DNA of 25,327 nucleotides from an uncultured Bacteroidales bacterium (lineage in GTDB: Bacteria > Bacteroidota > Bacteroidia > Bacteroidales > UBA932), in contig CAKUYG010000009.1 in NCBI GenBank assembly GCA_934702165.1, positions 1-25,327 on the forward strand, in the 5' to 3' direction. Shown in pieces: positions 15,735 to 25,327 of the stretch. The notes under the pieces are model-generated. The model made no database searches and was not told the origin of the DNA. It saw only the letters and a program-made list of their open reading frames with translations. Numbering within the stretch: position 1 is the stretch's first letter; each line of letters opens with the position of its first letter. The position numbers and the translations under genes are program-made.

Positions 15735-16408
15735 GCGATCTCTTTACAGCTCTCGTCCACTGTCTCGAACACTCTCCCCGGGTAGCGTGCGCAGATGCCT
15801 CTGTTGTGGGTGACCATGACTATGGCGGTATTCTTCTCCTCGTTTATCTTTTTGAGCAGTTGGAGGATGCCCTCTGCGGTCTGCTCATCGAGGTTTCCAG
15901 TCGGTTCGTCGGCCACTATGACTTCCGGTTCGTTGAGCAGGGCGCGCGCTATCGCTATGCGCTGCTGCTCGCCCCCGGAGAGCTGGTGCGGCATCTTGTG
16001 GGCTTTTGTGTCCATGCCCACGGCTTCAAGCACCTCTTCTATCCTGCGGGCCATGTCTTTGCCGTCTTTCCACCCTGTCGCTTTCAGCACAAATGAAAGG
16101 TTGTCCTCCACAGTGCGGTCCATCAGCAGCTGAAAATCCTGGAATACGACCCCGAGCTTGCGTCTGAGGTAGGGGATGTCCTTTTTGCGGATGCTCCCCA
16201 GATCGTATCCGCAGACGGTGCCGCTGCCGCCCGCGAGCGGGCTTTCGGCTGTGATGGTGCGTATTATGGAAGTCTTGCCGCTTCCCACCTTGCCTATTAT
16301 ATAGACCAGGTCTCCGGGGAAGACCTCGAGGTCCAGCCCGTAGATGACGATGTTGTCCCCGCCGAGGATGTCGGCGCCGGAAAATGATATGACCGGAGTT
16401 TTCTCCAT
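15731..16408 (-). CDS. ftsE: FtsE-type ABC ATPase (cell division)
   Basis: A 225-residue ABC ATPase with Walker A GKVGSGKT (res. 39-46), Q-loop FQDFQLL (89-95), signature [14 protein letters not shown] (143-156), Walker [13 protein letters not shown] (163-174) and H-loop His201. The sequence around the Q-loop ([15 protein letters not shown]) is FtsE-like. FtsE with FtsX forms a membrane complex that controls peptidoglycan hydrolases at division. The frame is open upstream to 16684, but the homologous part begins at Met 16408 and the extension lies over the start of the TPR gene. No ftsX gene is adjacent; nth follows with a 4-nt overlap. LolD/MacB-type exporter ATPases are the alternative reading. 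Confidence 0.85.
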   Translation of the reverse strand: MEKTPVISFSGADILGGDNIVIYGLDLEVFPGDLVYIIGKVGSGKTSIIRTITAESPLAGGSGTVCGYDLGSIRKKDIPYLRRKLGVVFQDFQLLMDRTVEDNLSFVLKATGWKDGKDMARRIEEVLEAVGMDTKAHKMPHQLSGGEQQRIAIARALLNEPEVIVADEPTGNLDEQTAEGILQLLKKINEEKNTAIVMVTHNRGICARYPGRVFETVDESCKEIA

Positions 16409-16413
16409 GAGCG

Positions 16414-16421
16414 CAAATATA
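16414..16421 (-). promoter_or_regulatory. Bacteroidota -7 promoter box for ftsE-nth, leaderless spacing
   Basis: The minus strand reads TATATTTG, an exact TAnnTTTG match, but only 5 nt separate it from the ftsE ATG at 16408. Transcription would start at or very near the A of the start codon. Confidence 0.5.
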
Positions 16422-16436
16422 GTCGAAAAATTTGAG

Positions 16437-16444
16437 TAAATTTG
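16437..16444 (+). promoter_or_regulatory. Bacteroidota -7 promoter box for the TPR/beta-barrel operon
   Basis: TAAATTTG matches TAnnTTTG exactly. It ends 25 nt before the ATG chosen at 16470 and 16 nt before the alternative at 16461. Confidence 0.55.
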
Positions 16445-16469
16445 TAGACTTGGGCTATATATGATAGGT

Positions 16470-19442
16470 ATGAAATTTAAAAATATACTTGCTGTTTCAC
16501 TGGCCGCGGCGCTCGCTCTTCCATGTGCGCTCCCGGCAGCTGAACCCTCTTCCCACGACTTCAGGAGAGCAGTGGAATTGTATGACAACGGTATGTATGA
16601 CAGGGCTTTGACTATCTTTGAGTCTCTGCCTTCTGATCCTTTGACCGATGGATATTCCGTCCTGTGTGCTGTCAAGATGCGCACCGAAGGCTACCCGCTG
16701 CTGATATCGGAGTACGACCGCAGATATCCTTCGTCCGTACTTACCCCGCATATACGATTCGAAAACGCCAGGCTGCTTTTCGATGCGGGCAACTACGGGG
16801 AAGCTGCGCTGGAGTTCTCCAAAGTCGATTCGTCGGTCCTTGATGCGCAGCAGACTTCGGAGTATATCTTCAAGTGCGGTTACTGCGAGTTTTCCCTCGG
16901 CAGGCAGACCGAAGCGCTCCAGTTCTTCATGATCCTTGAGGCTCTTGACTTCTCCGAGTATACCGCTCCGGGGCGTTACCTGACAGGTGTCATCTACTAC
17001 GATGACAGCCGTTTCGCCGAGGCGGAAGCCTCGTTCTGGAAGGCTTCATCCGACCCGAGGTTCACCCAGCTCTGCGAGTTCTATATAGTTGACTGCGAGT
17101 TCAATCAGAAAAACTACGCCTTCGCGGTGCGCGAGGGCGAGAGAATCTATCCTGACGCGCCTGCGGAGCGCAAGGAGAGGCTTGCCAGGATCATCTCCGA
17201 GTCCAGCCTCATCCTGGGGGACAACGACAAGGCCCGGGAGTACTACGAGGCCTTCTCCCACAAGGAGATGAACCGCAAGGACTACTTCTATGCCGGCTCT
17301 GTCCTCTACTCCGTGCATGACTACCGCGGTGCGATCGAGAATTACGAAAAGATGACCGACCGCAGTGACTCCCTCGGACAGCTAGCCAACTATCATCTGG
17401 GCAACGCCTATGTGCATGCCGGCAATCAGGTGGCGGCGATGGCGGCGTTCCTTGACGCTTCCGATGTTGATTTCGACCAGAAAATCACCGAAGATGCCGC
17501 TTTCAACTATGCCAAGCTGGCCCTTGACCTCAACAAGGACACCCGCGGTTTCTCAAGATACATCAAGCGCTGGTCCACCCGCAAGCGGGGCAATGCAATC
17601 TACAGTTATATGGCTCTCGCAGCCCTGTATGACAGGGACTACGCCGGGGCAGTTGCCGCCTACGACAATATTGACGACCTCACCCCGGACATGCAGAACA
17701 ACTACACCAAAGCCAATTTCCTGCGCGGCGAGCAGCTCTTCGCTGGCGGTTCCTACCGGGATGCGGTCCCTTACTTCCGTGCCACGGCCTATTATCTCCC
17801 CAAGACAGACAGGCTCAACCAGTTCTCCCGTTACTGGCTGGCCGAGGCAAGCTACCGTTCCGGGGATTACGCCACCGCTGAACGCACGTTTATGGAGCTC
17901 TACAACGCCGATGCCCTGGACGGAAGCCGGGAAGGTGCATCCCTTGCGTACAATGTGGCCTACAGCTGCTTCAAGCAGCGCGACTACGACGGGGCGGCGA
18001 GGTGGTTTGACATCTGCATCGCCGATGGCGATCCGCTCTACCGCGAGGACGCGATGGTAAGGAGGGCCGACTGCGATTTCGGACGCCATGACTACAAGGC
18101 CGCAGTCACCTCCTATCAGAAAGTCATCTCCGAGTACTTCACTCCGGACAACATCTACCCGTACTACCAGCAGGCCATTTCTTACGGCCTGTCCGGGGAC
18201 AAGAAGCGCAAGGTCTCGACCCTGCTGCATGTGGAAGATGCTTCTCCTGCCGCCCCGATGTATGCCGAAGCCGTCTACGAACTCGGGAAGGCCCAGATGG
18301 ACATGAAAAACAACAACGATGCCATCCGCACCTTCACCCGCCTCAAGGAAACAGTTCCGGACAAGATAAGCTCAGCCAAGGCCCTTATCGGGATGGGAAT
18401 GGTCTACAGGAATACAGCCCAGTACGAAAAATCCCTGGAGTGTTACAAACAGGTGGTCTCCGACCTGCCTCAGAGCGAATATGCCGAGGAATCGATGCTC
18501 GCCATCGAGTCCATCTACCGCAAGATGAAGAGGCCTGACAAGTTCTTGGAATATGTGGAGGCCAATTCCCTTAACGCCGCCAAGTCGGATGCCGAGAAGG
18601 AGAAGATGTACTTCAACACCGCAGAACAGATGTACCTCGCAGGCAGCTATGCCGAGGCCATCAGTTCCCTTGACAAGTTCATGCAGACCTACCCGCAGAG
18701 CAACGACCTGCTCAAGGCGGAATTCTATCTTGCCGAGTGCTACCGTGCCACGGGAGAGAAGGAGAAGGCGTGTGACCATTATTCTAAGGCCATGGTCTCA
18801 GCCTCAGACTACTCTTTCGCCGAGATGTCCATGCTCCGCTACGCCCAACTCTCGTTCGAACTTGAACGTTACCAGGACGCTTACAAAGGATATTCAGCCC
18901 TTCTTGTATCGACCAAGATGGATGACAACCGTGCCGAAGCCCGCCAGGGCATGATGCGCTCAGCTTACCGGAGCAAGGACTATGATGCCGCCATAACGGC
19001 ATCAGATGCGGTGATTTCGAATTCAGCCTCAGGTTCAGACCTGCAGCGAGAAGCCGAGTATGTCAAGGCCAAGTCCTGCCTCGCCATGTCCCGTAGGGAC
19101 GAAGCGATGAGGATTTTCGCCTCCCTCGGAGCGAACCCTTCTACCCCGGAGGGGGCTGAAGGCCGCTATATGACCATACAGAATCTCTACGACACCGGCA
19201 ACTTCGACAAGGTGGAGGCCGAGGTCTACAGTTTCTCGCAGACTGCCGGATCCCAGTCCTACTGGCTTGCCAAGGCATATCTGGTGCTCGGAGACTCTTT
19301 TGTGGAGCGCGGCCGCTACGAACAGGCCAAAGCCACATACGAGAGCATACGTGATGGCTATGAACCAACAGACGGTCATGATGATGTGGAAGACAATGTG
19401 GCCAAGCGGCTCAACCGGCTTGCCGGCCTTATGAACAATTGA
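16470..19442 (+). CDS. Large exported tetratricopeptide-repeat protein
   Basis: A 990-residue protein with an N-terminal signal peptide (MKFKNILAVSLAAALALPCALPAA; no lipobox cysteine after cleavage), followed by TPR-type helical repeats along nearly the whole length. Repeat units show the usual Ala/Tyr/Leu spacing, for example LYDNGMYDRALTIFESL near the N-terminus, AEQMYLAGSYAEAISSLDKF in the C-terminal third and ERGRYEQAKATYESI near the end. An ATG at 16461 would add three residues; 16470 gives the more typical signal peptide. It is followed 2 nt later by an outer-membrane barrel gene, so a periplasmic scaffold working with that barrel is likely. No enzymatic motif is visible. I do not recognise a named function. 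Confidence 0.85.
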   Translation: MKFKNILAVSLAAALALPCALPAAEPSSHDFRRAVELYDNGMYDRALTIFESLPSDPLTDGYSVLCAVKMRTEGYPLLISEYDRRYPSSVLTPHIRFENARLLFDAGNYGEAALEFSKVDSSVLDAQQTSEYIFKCGYCEFSLGRQTEALQFFMILEALDFSEYTAPGRYLTGVIYYDDSRFAEAEASFWKASSDPRFTQLCEFYIVDCEFNQKNYAFAVREGERIYPDAPAERKERLARIISESSLILGDNDKAREYYEAFSHKEMNRKDYFYAGSVLYSVHDYRGAIENYEKMTDRSDSLGQLANYHLGNAYVHAGNQVAAMAAFLDASDVDFDQKITEDAAFNYAKLALDLNKDTRGFSRYIKRWSTRKRGNAIYSYMALAALYDRDYAGAVAAYDNIDDLTPDMQNNYTKANFLRGEQLFAGGSYRDAVPYFRATAYYLPKTDRLNQFSRYWLAEASYRSGDYATAERTFMELYNADALDGSREGASLAYNVAYSCFKQRDYDGAARWFDICIADGDPLYREDAMVRRADCDFGRHDYKAAVTSYQKVISEYFTPDNIYPYYQQAISYGLSGDKKRKVSTLLHVEDASPAAPMYAEAVYELGKAQMDMKNNNDAIRTFTRLKETVPDKISSAKALIGMGMVYRNTAQYEKSLECYKQVVSDLPQSEYAEESMLAIESIYRKMKRPDKFLEYVEANSLNAAKSDAEKEKMYFNTAEQMYLAGSYAEAISSLDKFMQTYPQSNDLLKAEFYLAECYRATGEKEKACDHYSKAMVSASDYSFAEMSMLRYAQLSFELERYQDAYKGYSALLVSTKMDDNRAEARQGMMRSAYRSKDYDAAITASDAVISNSASGSDLQREAEYVKAKSCLAMSRRDEAMRIFASLGANPSTPEGAEGRYMTIQNLYDTGNFDKVEAEVYSFSQTAGSQSYWLAKAYLVLGDSFVERGRYEQAKATYESIRDGYEPTDGHDDVEDNVAKRLNRLAGLMNN

Positions 19443-19444
19443 TT

Positions 19445-21007
19445 ATGAAGACAAGACTCATATTTGCATCAGCAGCCCTCCTCTCGGCGGTGCCTGTATT
19501 TTCGCAGGGAATCGACCAGAGCGTGGAGGTGACCAACGAGTACGAGACGCGCTTTTCCGATTTCCAAAAGAAGGGTGTCACCGAGAGCGTACCGGACTCC
19601 CTCTATCGTTTTGATTATAATTTCGACTACTCGGTCTTCGACTCCCCGTACAAGGGAGCCTATGACTTCACTCCGTACGAGATCAAACTTACTCCAGATC
19701 CTGTTCCTTATGACGGGCGTATACTGTACGCCAGGGCAGGCGCAGGATATTCCCTCCATCCGGTGCTGGACATCGCCTATACCCCGCTGGCAAGGCAAGA
19801 TGTCGGTGTGAGCCTGTACAACCACGGATACGGTTATGCCGGAGACACGTTTCATGATCTGAGTGATGAGGCCGGAATCAGCGGCCACTATCATAGCCGT
19901 GTGGGAAGACTCTCATTTTCAGGAGGCTATGGCGGTATTTTTGCTGGAGACGGAGTCGACAACTCCTCGTACAATTCTGCCGGAGTTTCCGTCTCCATGT
20001 CCTCTCCGGACAGGGAAGGCACAGCCTTCCTTTATAAGATAGGGGCCAGCTACCGCTATGGTGCCGACAGGGTGTCGGCCGGCCGAGTGGGTGAGCATCT
20101 TGTCGGGGTAGACGGGTCTTTCGGGCCGATCATCAACGGCCGCTACAGTGTCCTGCTTGATTTCAGCTTCACTTCCGCGATGCTCAAGGACGGGAGAGCC
20201 GGATTCAGCGACAGACCTGCCAACTTCGCTGCCATCACTCCTCATATCCGCTTCGTCCTCGGCCCGGCGGATGTGGATGCTGGAGTCCAGATGGATTATC
20301 TTGCGGCAAGTTCCGGCTCACTGACGCTCGCCCCTGCTGTGCGGGCTTCTCTGGAGGTGGCTCCTCTTGAGATGAAGTTTCTCGCCGGAGTTACCGGAGG
20401 GCGTCATCTCAACAGCCTCTATGATATGAAGCGTCTCAACCACTTCTATCTCAGGCAGTCCGGTCCTGACGTCTCACGGGACAAGATCGACTTCTACGGC
20501 GGATTCCAGGGGAGGATAGGGCCGGCGTTCCAGTATGATCTTAAAGGCGGATATGTTTTCCGTGCGGGCTCTCCTCTTGATTCTCCGGATTCCGGTCTGG
20601 GTTTTGCCGATTACCGGCAGGCCTATGCTGACCTCAAGATGCTCTGGCTATCCGAGCGTTTCAATGCCGATGCGGACATGAATTTCTCTGATGTGAGGTT
20701 CGACAGTCAGGCATCGGTTTATGCCCCGGCCATGTTCAGCGGTGAACTGCGTCTTACATACAATTGGCTGAAAAGGGTTTACGCCGGTCTTGCAGCTCAG
20801 GGTGCGTCTGCCCGCAGCGCGGCTGTTGCCGGACTCCCTGATATCAAAGGCTATGTTGATCTAGGACTGTATGGAGAATACAAGATCGACCGCATGTGGG
20901 GTGCGTGGCTGCATGCCGGCAATCTTGCATGCATGAAGATTGAAAGGCATCCGGGGTATGTGGAGAAAGGACCGTATTTCACGGTCGGCCTGAGCCTGAG
21001 TTTGTAG
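19445..21007 (+). CDS. Outer-membrane beta-barrel protein (uncharacterised)
   Basis: A 520-residue protein with a signal peptide (MKTRLIFASAALLSAVPVFSQ) and then alternating polar/hydrophobic strands rich in Tyr, Gly and aromatic residues to the very C-terminus (GPYFTVGLSLSL), the look of an outer-membrane barrel of roughly 16 or more strands. The N-terminal region has FDYNFDYSVFDSPYKGAYDF and YARAGAGYSLHPVLDIAYTP, which resemble conserved Bacteroidota proteins often labelled TonB-dependent receptor, but no TonB box or plug domain can be seen and the length is too short for one. A TTG at 19439 could extend it by two codons; ATG 19445 gives a clean signal peptide 2 nt after the TPR stop. Its function is unknown; pairing with the TPR protein suggests a two-part envelope assembly. 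Confidence 0.8.
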   Translation: MKTRLIFASAALLSAVPVFSQGIDQSVEVTNEYETRFSDFQKKGVTESVPDSLYRFDYNFDYSVFDSPYKGAYDFTPYEIKLTPDPVPYDGRILYARAGAGYSLHPVLDIAYTPLARQDVGVSLYNHGYGYAGDTFHDLSDEAGISGHYHSRVGRLSFSGGYGGIFAGDGVDNSSYNSAGVSVSMSSPDREGTAFLYKIGASYRYGADRVSAGRVGEHLVGVDGSFGPIINGRYSVLLDFSFTSAMLKDGRAGFSDRPANFAAITPHIRFVLGPADVDAGVQMDYLAASSGSLTLAPAVRASLEVAPLEMKFLAGVTGGRHLNSLYDMKRLNHFYLRQSGPDVSRDKIDFYGGFQGRIGPAFQYDLKGGYVFRAGSPLDSPDSGLGFADYRQAYADLKMLWLSERFNADADMNFSDVRFDSQASVYAPAMFSGELRLTYNWLKRVYAGLAAQGASARSAAVAGLPDIKGYVDLGLYGEYKIDRMWGAWLHAGNLACMKIERHPGYVEKGPYFTVGLSLSL

Positions 21008-21010
21008 TAA

Positions 21011-23062
<2,052 letters not shown>

Positions 23063-23071
23063 TCTGTCCTG

Positions 23072-25108
23072 ATGAAGAATTTTCCGCGTCTCAAGGTATT
23101 CTTGCCTCTTCTGTTGGTCTTCGCTGCAGTGTTCGTCTCACTGCCGCGGATTTCCAAATTCCCTTACGACTATCGTAGGGGACAGGAGTGGAAGTATGAG
23201 ACGCTCTTCGCCGAGTTCGATTTCCCTATCTACAAAACTGCCGACCAGATGCGCGCCGAGCGCGAGACCGCAGCTGTGGAAGTCATACCTTATTATAAGT
23301 ATTCCGAGGAGATAGCCAACAAGAACATCAGCGCTGCTGAGGCCCTTGATTTGGGTTCTTTGCGTGGCGCTGTGGCTTCGGAAATCCGCCTGATATACGA
23401 AAAGGGTGTCATAGCCGACACTGATGAACGCGGCAATGACGGTGCTCCGCTGTCGGATGTGATATATCTTCAGCGGGATAAGCGTGCCTATAAGGTCCCG
23501 TCCACCGAGGTCTATCTCAAGTCGGACGCGAAGGCCAAGCTCCTTGCAGATTTGGGGGCCGCTTCCGACGTCAACCTCGACTCGCTCTTCCGGGTAAGCG
23601 GTGTCTATGACATTATCGTGCCGAATGTGCTGTACGATGCGCAGACCACGAGCCTGGTCAATGAAGACGCGGACCGAATCATATCTCCGACTTCAGGGTA
23701 TGTCTCAGCCGGTCAGGTGATTGTCTCAAAAGGGGAGATAGTCACGCAGGAGATAGAGCAGATGCTCGATTCCTACAAGAAAGAGTTCGAGTCCAACGTG
23801 GGCTATGCAGGCTCTCCGGCGCTTATGTTCTCGGGTAATTTCATCATCGCGGCTGCTTTGACGTTGATGCTCTACCTTGCCATCTTCTTCAGCTGCCCGG
23901 CGGTCTTTGCGGACAGCCGCTATCCGTACATTGTTGTGGTGTATCTGATAGCCGCTCTCTCGGCGCTTCTGCTCGGAAAGGCTGGCGCGTCGGTGCTGTA
24001 TTTCGTGCCGTTCACTCTTGCGGCCCTCATGCTTCAGGCGTTCATGGAGCCGAGGGAGATAGCTCCGGTGTACGTCGCATCGATGATGCCGCTGCTGTTC
24101 GCATCTTCGCGCGGGGCGGTGATGTTTGTGATGTATGTCCTTGCCGGCCTTGTGATGATAATGATATTCAGGCGTTTTCAGAGGGGGTGGAAGCAGTTTG
24201 TCGCTGCTATGATCACCTTTGCCATACTCGCCTGCGTGTATCTTGGTTTCCGTGCTGCAGATGTGGTCTCCGGTAGCGTATGGGGCGTGCTTATCGCTCT
24301 CTTTGCCGGCTCACTCCTCACCGTGGCCGGATATCCGCTCGTCTTCCTGTTTGAACGCATATTCAATCTTGTCTCCAACTCCCGCCTGACAGAGTTGTGC
24401 GATACTTCCAACACGCTCATCCGTACCCTTGAGCAGAAGGCTCCGGGCACATTCCAGCACTCTCTGCAGGTGATGAACATGGCGGATGCAGTGGCCAGGG
24501 CAGTGAACATCAACCCTGATCTCATCCGTGCCGGTGCCCTGTACCATGACATCGGCAAGGTCAACAACCCTCTCTGTTTTGTGGAGAACGAGTCCCTGCT
24601 CAACAAAGATGAGGAGCACAAGTACCACAGCGGACTCACCCCGCTCCAGAGTGCACATGACATCAAACGCCATGTCGATGACGGCATAGAGATAGCCCAG
24701 AAGCATCACATGCCGCAGGTGATTGTGGATTTCATCGCCAGTCACCATGGCACTACCGTCGTGAGGTATTTCTACAACAAGTTCCTCAAGGAAGGGGGAG
24801 ACCCGGCACTCATCGGGGAGTTCCGCTACAACGGCCACAAGCCTGTGACCAAGGCGCAGATAGTTCTCATGCTCTGCGACAGCATCGAGGCTGCTTCGAG
24901 GACAGTCAAGGAGAACAGTGCCAAGGCATATTCCGATTTCGTGGAAAGTATTGTGGCGGGCAAGATGGATGAGGGGCAGTTTGACAATGCCGACATCACA
25001 ATCAGCGAGCTCAACACTGTCAAAGAGACCCTTAAGCAGTATCTTGCCCAGCTCAACCATGAGAGAATAGCATATCCAAAGAATAAATCGAACAAAAAAC
25101 AGATATGA
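23072..25108 (+). CDS. 7TM-HD domain phosphohydrolase, PgpH-type c-di-AMP phosphodiesterase
   Basis: A 678-residue membrane protein with the PgpH layout. There is one TM at about 8-25, a roughly 225-residue extracytoplasmic 7TMR-HDED domain, seven TM segments between about 254 and 430, and a cytosolic HD domain from about 455. HD residues seen: His463 in FQHSLQV, His492-Asp493 in YHDIGK, HHMPQVIVDFIASHHGTT (545-562) and a final CDSIEAASR. The HHGTTxxxYFY segment closely follows Firmicutes PgpH. The family hydrolyses cyclic di-AMP to pApA, and c-di-AMP controls K+ uptake and envelope stress. It lies 9 nt after gyrB and overlaps tig by 4 nt (ATGA). The enzymatic call rests on the family; it has not been shown for this protein. 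Confidence 0.93.
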   Translation: MKNFPRLKVFLPLLLVFAAVFVSLPRISKFPYDYRRGQEWKYETLFAEFDFPIYKTADQMRAERETAAVEVIPYYKYSEEIANKNISAAEALDLGSLRGAVASEIRLIYEKGVIADTDERGNDGAPLSDVIYLQRDKRAYKVPSTEVYLKSDAKAKLLADLGAASDVNLDSLFRVSGVYDIIVPNVLYDAQTTSLVNEDADRIISPTSGYVSAGQVIVSKGEIVTQEIEQMLDSYKKEFESNVGYAGSPALMFSGNFIIAAALTLMLYLAIFFSCPAVFADSRYPYIVVVYLIAALSALLLGKAGASVLYFVPFTLAALMLQAFMEPREIAPVYVASMMPLLFASSRGAVMFVMYVLAGLVMIMIFRRFQRGWKQFVAAMITFAILACVYLGFRAADVVSGSVWGVLIALFAGSLLTVAGYPLVFLFERIFNLVSNSRLTELCDTSNTLIRTLEQKAPGTFQHSLQVMNMADAVARAVNINPDLIRAGALYHDIGKVNNPLCFVENESLLNKDEEHKYHSGLTPLQSAHDIKRHVDDGIEIAQKHHMPQVIVDFIASHHGTTVVRYFYNKFLKEGGDPALIGEFRYNGHKPVTKAQIVLMLCDSIEAASRTVKENSAKAYSDFVESIVAGKMDEGQFDNADITISELNTVKETLKQYLAQLNHERIAYPKNKSNKKQI

Positions 25109-25327
25109 AAGTATTACAGAACAACATTGATGACCTCAATCTTGAACTCACAGTCGAGATCGAGGCTTCCGATTATGCTGAGATTTTGAGGAAAAAACTT
25201 GCCGAGTGCAGGCGCAAGGCTGATTTCAAAGGCTTCCGTAAGGGAATGGTGCCGGCATCCATGATCCAGCGCGTATATGGTGAGCAGTGCCTCGTGGAGG
25301 CTGTCAACCAGGTGATTTCCAAGGCCC
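25105..25327 (+). CDS. tig: Trigger factor (5' end only)
   Basis: The ATG at 25105 overlaps the preceding stop in ATGA, and the frame is open to the right edge (74 complete codons). The peptide begins MKVLQNNIDDLNLELTVEIE and contains the ribosome-docking signature GFRKGMVP (residues about 44-51) followed by YGEQCLVEAVNQVI, the N-terminal domain of the ribosome-associated chaperone trigger factor. The signature binds ribosomal protein uL23 at the exit tunnel. The peptidyl-prolyl isomerase and C-terminal domains would be outside the window. Confidence 0.9.
   Translation, partial: MKVLQNNIDDLNLELTVEIEASDYAEILRKKLAECRRKADFKGFRKGMVPASMIQRVYGEQCLVEAVNQVISKA

Noticed and set aside
16409..16684. 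92-residue N-terminal extension of FtsE
   Set aside because: FtsE homology begins at Met 16408; the extension runs antisense to the start of the TPR gene and through the promoter spacer.
19439..19444. TTG start for the beta-barrel protein
   Set aside because: It adds only Met-Ile before the ATG at 19445, which gives a normal signal peptide; ATG is preferred.

Overview
The window is a 25 kb stretch of chromosome from a member of the Bacteroidota, most likely Bacteroidales (a gut-type, moderately GC-rich lineage such as Rikenellaceae/Alistipes is a guess). The reasons are the gene families present (THUMP-like methyltransferase of the PG_1098 type, Bacteroidota-style FtsE, Uup and RecD-like helicase, a DPP-IV peptidase, a conserved TPR plus beta-barrel pair) and eight exact copies of the Bacteroidota -7 promoter box TAnnTTTG, all in the few short intergenic gaps. 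Coding density is very high. I see no rRNA, tRNA, CRISPR, insertion sequence or phage gene, and no gene-free stretch above 80 bases.

Layout. 1-1932 (minus): an operon of a YwqG/DUF1963 protein, a steroid 5-alpha-reductase (SRD5A) homologue and an Old Yellow Enzyme-type oxidoreductase cut by the left edge. 2010-3662 (plus): glnS. 3668-6643 (minus): a ROK-family regulator followed 3 nt later by an ABC-F (Uup-type) ATPase. 6723-12280 (plus): a tightly packed set of an output-less HAMP receptor, the TrkH potassium channel subunit, a RecD-like SF1 helicase and a short exported DPP-IV-like peptidase. 12224-13363 (minus): a THUMP-like SAM methyltransferase whose 3' end overlaps the peptidase gene. 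13442-15106 (plus): a phosphoglucomutase/phosphomannomutase. 15084-16408 (minus): ftsE then nth. 16470-21007 (plus): a 990-residue exported TPR protein and an outer-membrane beta-barrel protein. 21050-25327 (plus): gyrB, a PgpH-type 7TM-HD c-di-AMP phosphodiesterase and the beginning of the trigger factor gene.

How the genes work together. Most are housekeeping (translation, topology, base-excision repair, sugar phosphate interconversion, chaperone). Three parts stand out. First, the SRD5A homologue beside an OYE-family reductase looks like a 5-alpha/5-beta steroid or bile-acid reductase pair, as known from some gut Bacteroidales. Second, TrkH is translationally coupled to a membrane receptor that has no kinase or methyl-accepting domain, in the place where TrkA might be expected. 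Third, all three convergent gene junctions carry an intrinsic-terminator-like hairpin for the plus-strand gene placed inside the coding sequence of the opposing gene. The TPR plus beta-barrel pair is a plausible uncharacterised envelope system.
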